64,000 nt of DNA. Source: Pirellulaceae bacterium (lineage in GTDB: Bacteria > Planctomycetota > Planctomycetia > Pirellulales > Pirellulaceae). The DNA is taken from NCBI GenBank assembly GCA_019636385.1, contig JAHBXT010000001.1, forward strand, positions 1,302,001-1,366,000. The letters run 5' to 3'. The translations under genes were made by a program, and so were the position numbers. Positions 1 through 12,000 of the stretch are shown here, piece by piece; the stretch's first letter is position 1, and every line of letters starts with the position of its first letter. The notes beneath the pieces are model-generated. The model saw only the letters and a list, made by a program, of their open reading frames with translations, made no database searches and was not told the origin of the DNA.

Positions 1-3000
1 CAGGATGTGCGGACCGTACCGGCCTATGAATTCGGTCGTGGTGGTGTAGGCAACGCGATCTTGCAGGACGGTTTGACGCTGCAGGTTCCTCAAGGTGTGG
101 CGCTGATGGTCGACGCCGGAGCAATATTCAAACTGCAAGGCAGTCAGGTTACCACGGGTAGCTTGTCCGCCTCTGTCGACAATAGTCTGTCAGCGCTGCA
201 AGTCTTAGGCACACCCAATAGACCGGTGTACTTCACCAGCTACAAAGATGAATCGCTGGGCATCGACACCAATCCGCTGGTGACAGCTCCAGCGGCTGGC
301 GACTGGGGTGGTATCAATTTCAAAAGCGATGTCGATCTGGCTCAGGGCCGCAACCACTGGGAGCGACATGGTATTTTCCTGAACTACGTGGCCGGCGCGC
401 ATATTCGTTACGGTGGTGGTCAAGTGACTGTCCTGTCCCCGAGTCCTGTAGTCAATCCGATCATGATGCATCGCGATCGACCCACAATTTTGAACAACCT
501 CATCAGCTCCAACTCCGATGCCGCCCTGTCGGCCGACCCGAACAGTTTTACACAGACGCTGTTCAGCACCCCTCAGTTTCAATTGGCCGCCACGTTTTCG
601 TCAGATTACGATCGCGTTGGGCCACACATTCGCAGCAATCGCCTTTCTGGTAATTCGATCAACGGCATCTTCGTGCGCACGACCACTCAGCCCGGTCAGC
701 CGCTGAATACATTGGACTTCACGGCCAAGTTTGATGATACCGAGATCGTGCATGTCATCGGGGAAAATCTGATCATCAGCGGGCAGCCGGGTGGTGGATT
801 TCGTGAAACCTCTCTGCCCAATGTGTCGTTGACTCAGACAGCTACCTCCACAGGCGGTAGTTTGGCCAGCGGAGCCCAAGTGACTTACAAAGTAACCTTT
901 GTGGATCGCTGGGGCAATCAAGGACTGCCCAGTGCGGCCACACCCGCGACCGTAGTCGGCAGTGGCGGTGCAGTGCAGTTGAACGGCCTGCCAGCCGTCA
1001 GCGGCGATTTTGTCCGCAGGCAACTATGGCGGAGCATCGGTGGCGGAGCCTATCGCTTGGTGGCCAACTTGGACGGCGCAACCGGCTCGTACAAAGATAT
1101 CGGCACGATCCTAGGGGCTACACTGGCTCAACCCAATCAGTCCAACCTGGTACGTGGCCGGCTCAGTGCACGACTAGAAGTCGCTCCGGGCGTGATTGTC
1201 AAATCATCCAATGCGCGCATCGAAATTTCGATGGGGGCTCAATTGATTGCCGAGGGCACTGCGGCCAGCCCCATTGTGTTTACCAGTCGCGCGGACGATC
1301 GCTATGGCGCTGGTGGAGTATTCGATACTGATAACGATGGCACTCTCAGAAATCCCGGAGCCGGCGATTGGGGTGGCTTGCTGGCGCGACATTTATCGTC
1401 ACTGAGCATCGATCATTCATTAGTTACGTTTGCGGGAGGTGTCACCTCGGTTGCAGGAGGATTCACTGGCGTTAATGCAATCGAAATTCATCAATCGACA
1501 GCGCGCATCGCCAATTCGCGATTCGAGACCAATGCATCGGGATTGGGAGGCGATGTGGGTGGGGCTCGCGACGGACGAGGCCCCCACGATGCTAGCGTGA
1601 TTTACGTGGTTGGTAGCCAACCGGTGATTATTGGCAACACGTTTCGAAATAATTCGACTGCGGGTACGGCCGTCATCAGCATAAACTCCAACGCGCTTAA
1701 CGCAGTCAATGTTGTTGACCCTGGCAGGCAGACAGGCAACAGCCTTCGATCGCCGCTGGCCACCAGCAATCAAGGACCGCTGGTGCGCGGCAATGCACTG
1801 TCCAACAACGGCGTTAACGGCATGCGGGTGCGCGGACAAATCTTGACGACTGAGTCGATTTGGGATGATACCGACATCGTGCATGTCGTGCAGGGTGAGG
1901 TCAAGGTGCCTGACTTTCACACCTACGGCGGCTTGACATTGCGAAGTCGAGTCGACGAAGGCTTGATCGTGAAAATGGAGTCGGGCGCGGGGTTCACCGC
2001 CATGGGCCGGCCGCTGGACATCACCGATCGCATTGGCGGTGCGATTCGCATTTTGGGTACACCTGGCTTCCCAGTCATCATCACCAGCCTAGCCGACGAC
2101 AGCGTGGGTGCCGGTTTTGATGCCCACGGTGCGCCGCTGCGCGACACTAACAACAACGGTGTATCTTCTGGCATACCCGGTGATTGGCGCAGCATTCGCC
2201 TTGAACCCTACGCCAACGATCGCAATGTGGCCATGGTATCCGAATTGGAGAGCGACCAATTGCGCGATCGCGGGGCGAACGACGATGTCCAATCGGCTCA
2301 GCACGTGGGAGCACTGGCGGCGGACTTGCGTGGTGGGGATGAGAACCTGCGACTGGGCTTTAGCATCGACGGCGTCATCGCCAATCCAGGTGATGTGGAT
2401 GTGTACAGCTTCACCGGCACGGCCGGCAGCCTAGTTTGGTTGGATGTGGACCGCACGTCGGGCTCACTGGATTCAGTGGTGGAACTGCTGAATGCCGCTG
2501 GCCTGCTGCTGGCGCAAAGTACCAATTCGTTGCTGGAGAGTCTGGGCACGACGCAGCGGTACGTCATTGACGATCCATCCAAGATTCTTCCGTCTCAGGT
2601 GCTGGGGCTGGACGCCGATCCTTTCGCGCCTCGCAATTCTCGAGTGCCCATTGCGGCTGACTTCCATTCGCTCAATCCCCACGACGCCGGAATGCGAGTC
2701 ATCCTGCCAGGCACGCCGGGGCAGGAGACAACTTACTATGTGCGAGTCCGTAGCAGCAACGTGCCTAGTGGCAGCAGCCCGGCCAATTCGCCAGACCTGC
2801 AAGATGAAAGCAAACTACGAGACGGCAAGACTAGTGGGACCTACAGGTTGCAGATTCGACGCCAGCAGACCGATGAAGTCGCCGGCTCAGTGATTCAGTA
2901 TGCCGACATCCGCTACGCAGCAACTGGCGTTGAAGCCTATGGCATGCCCGCATCTTCACCCTTGCTGGGGCAGTTGGCTGAATCCGTATTGGGCGTCACG

Positions 3001-6000
3001 AATTTGGGAAACATCGCCAATTCAGATCGAGCGTCGATAACGGTGGCGGGCTCCATTGGGACTGCGAACGAAATTCGCTCATTCACATTTTCTGTTGGGC
3101 GCGATTCGATTCAGGTGATCAATCCCGAGGATGGTACGGACCATATCTCTGTGGTGTTCGACATTGACTACGCCAATGGATTTGGTCGCCCAGGCACCAA
3201 GCTGTGGGTCTTCAACAGCGCTGGCCAGCTGGTGTACATAGGCAACAGTTCCAATATCGCCGACGATCAGTCCGCTCCGGCTCGCAGCAGTGATCTGACC
3301 GATTTGACGCGAGGTTCGGGTGGTCGACGCGACGCCTACATCGGGCCTGTCGAATTGCCAGCAGGCGATTATGTAGTGCTGGTAACCAATGAAAGTCAGA
3401 TTGCTGCACCGCTTTTGCAGTTTTATGACACATCCGCCACCTCTTTAGTGCAGGTGGAGCCCTTGAGTTCTATTCGCCGTATCTCCGTCGATCGCTTTGG
3501 TGGTCCGAGCGGAGCCACTTCCAGCGGCCCTCTACAGGTCTCGTTCAACCCAGACATAGACGGAAATCGAGTCGAATGGACGCTGGCCGACGTGACCGCG
3601 TTTGTGGTCACCGATTCTGCCTCCGGCTTGAATAGCATCCTTCATTTTGCCAATGCCTTTACAGGTGCGAAGGTAGCTGATGTCAGTCAATTCCCACGAG
3701 TCCATGACGTGGCACTGGCACCCACCGGCCAACTGGTGGGATTCGCAGTTCCACCGCCCACGCTTGCCACTGACGAAAACGCCGGCATATTTATGCAAAT
3801 TGATACCGTTGGACAGTTGAATTCGTCCACTGTGCCTGCCAATGCATTTACGTCCCCAGGCACTTCGGGCATCGAGACCTTCACGACACAACAATCCGCG
3901 TTTTTCCCTGCACCGCCCGCATTTGCTGTTCAGCCACGGGATCAGGTTGCAGATCTGATCAACAATCCGGTGGGCGATGGTATTGTATTTGAGGCACTGA
4001 CCTTCTACACCAACAATTCCGATCAAACGTTGATGTTTGCTGTTGGCTCACGGGGCAATAATCAATCCAGCTTCAATACGGCTAGCGTCGATCTGCTTAG
4101 CGGAAACGTTGTGGGAATTGGCCCAGCTAGCACCTTCACGCGCAATATCGTCTATCGCATTAATCCTGAGGATGGTTCTGTCATCAATGCCGATGGGAGA
4201 GCCGATCGAGAAGGCGTTCAACGAGTCAACGGCGTTACTGGCGCTGACGCAAATGCGTTCAGTCACGCCGGTACGAACAAGATCGAATTTGGCCGGTTTG
4301 TTAGCACTGGGACCATCACCGGATTAGCTGAAATTGGCGGTATTCTCTATGCCGTCAGCAATCAAGGCGAGCTGTTTGCGGCGACCACCGACGGCGACAG
4401 GTCGTTCGGTAGCGTAGCCGCGCCGATTACCGTTATCGTTGATCCGCAATTTGGACCAGTCTCCTTCACGGGTTTAACTCGCGGCCCCAGCGAGCTTCAC
4501 CAAGATATGCTGTTTGGTACAACCGCCAATGGCAGGGTCTATGCCTTCAATACTGCTGGTCAGTTTCTGCCGGTGTTCGCCGGAGCAAGTTTTCGGACCC
4601 AAACCACTGGTCCCAATGGACTGGGGGCTGCCGTCAACGGCATCGACTTTTCAACCTTATCACGCAACCTGTGGCACGTGTCAGATTTAGAGGCTGATTC
4701 ACCGGGCCATGGTCGAACCATTCCTCCCGACAATTCACAACCCGAAATTATTTCTGGAGGAGACGCGCTCTACTTCGGTATCAACAACAGCTACGACATG
4801 CCCGGCGGTGCCCACGGCGCGATCCTCAGCAATCCGATCGATCTGCGCAGCTACAGCTCGGACGATTTGCCGATGCTGTACTTCAATTATTTGTTGGACA
4901 CCGAGGGACAGAACAGTGATTTGAATCAAAATGAACGCATGCGTGATGCCTTCCGAGTGTATGGCGCAGGCGAAGATGGCCAATGGATTTTGTTGGCTAC
5001 CAACAACACTCCGGCTGATGGAGGAGCCAATCGCTTAGGCTCAACTGATGAATTGGATAACGATATCAACTTGAATCGAGATCCGTACGGCAATCCTATT
5101 CCGTCGCAGGAATTGTTCGACGTGGGCGAATGGCGACAGGCACGGGTTTCGCTGGCAGCACTAGCCGGTAAAGCCAATGTTCGGTTGAGATTCGAATTCA
5201 GCACGGCAGGTTCGTTTGCCACCGGCGACCCTCTTCGCGGAGGTGTGGAAGTCATTGTCGTGGCCGGGTCTAGAATTCAAGACGGCACAGGTTTCACGAT
5301 GACTCCGGTGCAGTTGCCTGGACAGACGCCACAGAATTTTGAATTTGAACATGGCTTGGTGTTATCGCTGCCCGGTGGAGCCAGTTTATTGGACGGTGCG
5401 AGCTCGGTCACCATCAACGGAAACGTGCTTACCTTTTCGACTACCAGCAATGTCGGCAACAACATTTTTTATCTACCAACCGATGGCTCAGCGACCATCG
5501 CCAATCGGCTGTCGTCAAAATTGGTTGATTTGAGCATCGCCAGCCTAGCGGCAATTACGATCGACCCGCTTCACCCCAATACATTAGCCGTCGCAAATCT
5601 GCCCGCCGGGGGTGCTTATGGGGTATCGTCCATGGGTACCGGCGTACTGCGCGGACTGCCAGGGGTGACGGGCAACGCGGTTCCCATTCCAATCACCCCC
5701 GCGATGACGGCAGCGGCAGTGCGGGATGCGATGCGCGTGGCTTTTAATGATACTTTTGGTAATCCAGTGATGCGGGCTAGTTTTCCAGCTGAATCGCTGG
5801 CCACGTGGCACTTCCACGACAATATCCTGCGGCTTTACGGCTACAGGATTACAAACAACGGAAGCGCCGTAGGGGTTACGACTCAACGTGCCGGGGATCG
5901 CTTCGGTGTTGACCTGAACAACCCGACGAGTCAGGGCGATTTCGCGCACATGGATGAGCGTGCTGCCAACAACACGGGTCGAGGCGTGTTTATCGACGAC

Positions 6001-9000
6001 ATCATTATCGGTTTTGCCGAACGCGGGGAGATGGTCTTCAACGCTCCGACTGATTTAATCGCCTTTGTGCCTAATCCGCAGTACGCTCAAACGATTTACG
6101 AAACAGATCAGATTGAGGAGGGGGATTTCCAGTTGACCATTCGGACTGCGGCTGATTACGGTACGAACGACGATTTCTTTAGCCTTCTACGAGATTTCGA
6201 CACCAATGATCGATTGTCGCGGAGTTTGGGCATTCAGGTTCGACCCGATGCTCCAGGGCGCATTGTAGACGGCACTACCTTTACCCTGAGTGATACTCAG
6301 CGCAGTTTGACATTCGAGTATGACGTGGTCTTAGGGCTAGGCGATCCAGCGGCTGGTGTTCAGCCTGGTAACATGCCGGTAGTAATCAGTCCTGCCGATT
6401 CACCTGAACGAATTGCTCGAGCAATTGTCGCGGCTATCAATGCAGCCTTCGCACAGTCAGTACTCAACGTCACAGCAGCCGTGCGTGGCCAAACGGCCGG
6501 CCAGTCGGACAGTCGAATCATCGAACTACACGGCAAGGTGGCAACCGATCTAGCTGGCGGTTTCGGTTTTGCTGCCAACACTTTCCTCGATCCGCTACGC
6601 TGGGGCAATGATTCTGGGTTTGGCGAAGACTTGGGGGACGTCGAGCGGCAGCGTCCACAGGGACAATTCTTGATCGCGGGTAGCTTGTTCACCAATACGG
6701 CCAATTTCGGCGTGTTGTTGTCGGCTGGCGATCGGAGTCAGCCGTATGGCAGCGTCGGTGACCGGCCTTACCCTGGTGCACCCATCAACTTTCCGACCCG
6801 CAACGTCCAGGGCTTGGCCCCGGGCGTGGTGGTTATGAATAGCATTTTCGCCAATAACTCCGGGGTGGGTTTGCGAATCAGCGGTGACCCGGAGACGGAT
6901 GCCACCGTGCAGATTGCTCGGGTAATCAACAACACGTTTCATGCCAATCCCGTCGGTCTGCTGATCGACGGCGGGGCATCTCCGACCGTGCTGAATAATA
7001 TCTTTTCCAATCCCAATGTTGGAATCGGCGTCCAGGCCGCGGGCGGCGCAACAGCAGTACTGGGTGCGAACCTGTTCAAGGGCAACAGTGTGAATACCAG
7101 CGGCGTGAGCGCTGGCTCGTTTAATATCGTGCTGAATGCCAACGATCCGCTGTTTGCCAACACCTTAAACCGCCAGCTCTATCTGGCTGCGGGATCACAA
7201 GCTATCGACGCTTCGCTAGAGGCACTGCAGGAGCGGGCAGCACTGACCCAGGTCAAGAGCCCCTTAGGGCTGCCGCTGAGTCCCATGTTGGCACCCGACC
7301 GCGACGCGACAGGCCAATTGCGTGTCGATGATCCCACACTGAATTCACCCTCAGGCATGGGGGCAAACGTATTTAAGGATCGCGGGGCGGTGGAACGCGC
7401 TGATTTTGCAGGCCCCATCGCGGTGCTGCTACAACCACAAGACAATGACGCCGCGTTGCTGGATAGCGATCGCAGCCTTACTAACATTCGACTTCAGCAG
7501 GGTAATCTACAGTTTTTCTCCATCCTGCTAGAGGACCTGAATGGCATCGGTCCGGACGAGGCTTCGGTTGTGTCGGCGAATCTGCAACTAACCGAAAACG
7601 GTCGGCGACTGCGGGCTGGCACAGATTACACGTTCGGTTACAACGCCAATAATCGTACGCTCAGATTGACTCCGCGGTCTGGTATCTGGCGCAACGATAG
7701 TGTGTATGAAATCACGCTGAGCAATCAAGCCAGTTCACAGGTTGTCATTCCTGACGGAGAAACTGTCACCGATGGCTTGCGGTTGACGGTCACGCGACCG
7801 CAACAGCCTGCGGTGGTGTTTGAGTTCGATCTCAACGGTGTGGTCTCAGGCAGCAATCGTCCTGTGCCATTTACGATCAATAGCTCGGCTTACGAAATTG
7901 CGTCCCAACTAGCGGGCCGCTTGGGTGCGGCCGGTATTGCGTACCTACTGACCAGCGACGGCACGTTGACCATATTCGGTCAAGCCAGCTCCTCGGATTC
8001 GAATCTCCTGCCCGTGACCGCAGTCGGCGCGATCCAAGATTTGGCAGGCAATGCACTGGCTCCTAATCGGGCTACCGGTCTGACGCAATTTACCATCATC
8101 ATGCCGGAGGTTGAACTAGATTACGGCGATGCAGGTGGCGTCAACATTCCGACTGTCGAGGCTGGTGGCGGCAATGGGGCTCGGCATACCATTCTGCCCA
8201 TCGACGCCGGGAGGCTGGTGTTGGGTTCATGGGTGGGGGCTGAGCCGGACGGACAACCAGCGGCTGCCGCCGATGGCGATGACTATGGCGTGCAGGTCAA
8301 TATCGGCACGTTGGGCGGAGTCGCTCAGGGTACGGCTGGACCGGCACGACTGACGATGCCGGCAGCTAGTGCGCTCAATGGCCAATTCATCACTATCACC
8401 GCCGGTCCCACGCCATTGGAATTCCGGTTCGACACCACCGGCACCGCCACGGGCAATGCCTCGCGCGTGATCGTGGCGCTAGCGCCAGCCGACTCAGCTA
8501 GCGTCGTGGCCCAAAAATTTGCAGCCGCCGTTTATCAGGCACAGCTTCAAGCTCGCCTGAGCGACCTGACACCAATGGCGTCGGGAGCCGTGGTCAGCTT
8601 GGGTGGATCTTCGCTGCATCAGTTTAACCTCGCCGGCGCTCCAGCGATCAGCCGCGTGGCGCGGGGCAATGTCGATGTGGTGTTTCCAATTTCGACAGCC
8701 AGCTTGGCCAACGGCCAGACGATGAGCATCACCGACAACCTGGGACGTAGCCTAGTCTTCGAGCTGAATGCGACGACAGCGGCACCGGGGAATGTGCTGG
8801 TGCAAGTAAATCTAGCCACGGCTACTGCGGCGCAGGTGGCACAAGCCTTCGCCAATACTATTCAGGCGCAGGTCTCGGTTGGACTGCTTCAGTTAGGTGG
8901 GGCGTTCATGCAGGACGCGCGAACCTTGCGCATCCTTGGCAACGATGAAGATGGTGTGCGATTTGGTGGACTATTCAATGTCGGCTCGGCTCCGGTACCG

Positions 9001-12000
9001 GTCACGATCATCTCTAGCGGGGCGGGCATGTTGGACGCCTGGATCGACTGGAATGGAGACGGAGATTTTAACGATGCCGACGAACGTTTATTCGGCGGCA
9101 GCGTACCAGTCGTAGCAGGTGCTAACCTGCTGAATGTAGCAACGCCCGCCCACGCCGGGGCCGGGTTGACAACGGCCCGATTTCGGTTGAGCAAATCGGG
9201 CGGTCTGCTAGCGGGCGGCGTGGGCGTCGGCGGTGAGGTGGAAGATTACCTGATCGAGATCGCTCCAGGCTCGCCACCGGTGGCCAATGCCGATACCTAC
9301 GCTCTGAATGAAGATGGATTATTACAGGTTTCTTTAACTGCCGCTGGCGTGTTGGCAAACGACACGGATGCCGATGTGCCACAGAATCAGTTGGTTCCCG
9401 GCGGAAACCTTTTTGTGCATGACGACAATCCGTTTACTCCAATTATTGACCCGGTGATCGGCGTAGCCAACGGTACGCTGATCCTGCAGCGTAACGGAAC
9501 GTTCACGTATATTCCAAGAACCAACTTTGCGGGCACCGATTTCTTCGTCTATCGTGCGACGGATGGACGTTTGGTTAGTCCAGTGCCGGCCACCGTCACG
9601 ATCACTGTTCATCCAGTCAACGATGCGCCCAGCTTTGCATTGTCCAGCAATGCAGTCACCAGCCGTGAAGATCAAGGCTTGGTAACCGTCGATAATTTCA
9701 TGACCAACCTGCGACCAGGGCCGATCACGGCTGTGGATGAACTGGGGCAAACGGTGACACTGGTCGTCGAGGCGTTGACTCCGAGCGCCTTTACGGTTCA
9801 ACCGGCGATTGATCAAGCCACCGGGCGTTTGACGTATCAAACAGCCGCCGACGTCAACAGCGACATGGGGCTCGATCTGCAGGTGCGGATTGTGGCCACT
9901 GACAATGGGCCTGCTCCTGGAACAGGAGGACTGCCGCACCAAAATCAAACCGCAGCCACCTTTACCGTCGTCGTTGAACCGATCAATGACGCGCCGCTGT
10001 TCCAGCTTTCCTCGACGCAAGTCAATGTCAACGAAGGGCCAGGATTACCGACGACGCTCACAAGTTTCGTGACTGGCGTTGAACCGGGGCCGCCGGCTGC
10101 CATTGACGAAGCTAGCCAGGTGCTGCAGTTTACGACGCTGTCCGTCAGCAATCCGGCTCTCTTCACGCTGGGTGGACTGCCACAATTGTCACCTAATGGC
10201 ACGCTGACCTTCACCTCCGCGCCCCATCGTCATGGTACGGCGGTGGTGGTCGTACAGTTGATGGATGATGGTCCGAGCCAACCACTGCCTAACAGCAACG
10301 TATCTGCGCCTCAAACGTTTACCATTAGTGTTGCCAGCGTCAATGATCCACCAGAATTCACCATTCCGGCGACCGTGAATGTGGTGGAAGATCAAGGTCC
10401 GGTCATCGTCAGCGGGTTTGCCAGCAGCATTCGACCGGGCCCGGTCGAGGCACTAGACGAAATCACGCAAACGGTGCAGTTCGAGTTGGAGCCACTGGAT
10501 GCCAGCGTGTTTGCCACAGCTCCGTCGATGACACCGTCAGGCAATCTATCGTTCAGAATTGCAGATAATATTAACTCGCTGAACGCCGCCCTGGATGGCA
10601 AATTGTTGCGTGTGTTGGTGCGCTTGCGCGATAGCGGCCCGAGCGCTCCTCCCAATCGCAATACCTCGGACTGGCAAACGTTCACCATCAACGTTGCGCC
10701 GGTGAATGATCCACCGGTCGCGCCAGATTTCAATACCACGACTGACGAAGATACCCCCCTGGTACTGCAAGCCACGGCCATTTTGGCTGGAGCCTCAGGT
10801 GGACCGACGTCCGACGAGAGTTCGCAGGTTGTGCAGATTACACAAGTCCCCAGTACCAGCAGTCGGGGTGGAAGGATTACGTCGGTGGTAGCAGGCTCCG
10901 GAGCAGCTGCCCATATCGTGTCGATCACTTACACGCCTCCAGAAAATTATGTCGGCACCGATTCGTTTGTGTATATCATGCGCGATGACGGCGTGCCCGA
11001 ACGTCTAGGCACGGCCTCGATTGTGATCACGGTCAACGGTATCAACGATCCCCCTGAGTTCAGCTTGGGCGCCAATCAACTGGTGCTGGAAGATGCACCA
11101 CCGGTAACGGTAGTTGGGTGGGCCACCAATATCCGGCCCGGCCCGTCGTCAGCGGTCGATGAAATCGGCCAGACGGTCAGCTTCCAGGTGACTACCGATC
11201 AGTCACAACTTTTCTCAGCGGGCGGTCAGCCAGTTCTCTCGAGCGATGGCAGGCTGACCTTCCAAGTTGCACCCGATGCGGTGGGCACAGCCGTCCTGCG
11301 CATTGTGGCCCAGGACAATGGCCCGAGCGGCGGAAATCATGTCCACCGATCGCCTGAGTTTACCGCTTCGATCACAATTTTGCCGGTCAACGACCCACCC
11401 GTGTTTACTTCGGGGGGCGACATCGCCGTTGACGAAGATAGCCCGACCTATTCGCAACCGTGGGCAACAGGCATTGCACCAGCCGCGGGGTTGCTGCTGA
11501 ATCCTCCGCGAGCTGTCGACGAAGCCGCACAGGCGGTTAGCTTTGTGGTCAGCGTCAACAATCCAGCCGCGTTTTCCATTCAGCCCACGGTCAGCAGCAC
11601 AGGCGTGCTGACCTTCAAGACGGCACAGGATTTTAACGGCGCTGCCGTGCTGACAGTGCGAGCCATCGATAGCGGCTCGGGAGTGACGCCCAATGTAAAT
11701 CAGTCAGAACCGGTCACTTTCACGATCACCGTGAACCCGGTGAACGACGCTCCGGTTGCGGAAAATGATTCCTATTCGGTCGACGAGAACAGTTTGCTGC
11801 AGATTTCCGCTCCAGGCTTGTTGCTAAACGATCGTGATGTCGATCTACCGAACGACCAACTGAGTGTCGTCGCGGGCAGCTTGCAAAGCCTGTTTGGTGC
11901 CACCGTGGTACTCAACGCCAATGGTTCGTTTACGTATGACCCTCGCGGCGTACCGGCAATTCAACAATTACCTGCCGGTCAAACGATTATTGATACCTTC

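Noticed and set aside
9334..10020. 228-residue minus-strand frame under the giant gene
   Set aside because: It is antisense to the clear repeat modules of the plus-strand protein and has no ribosome site or recognisable domain.
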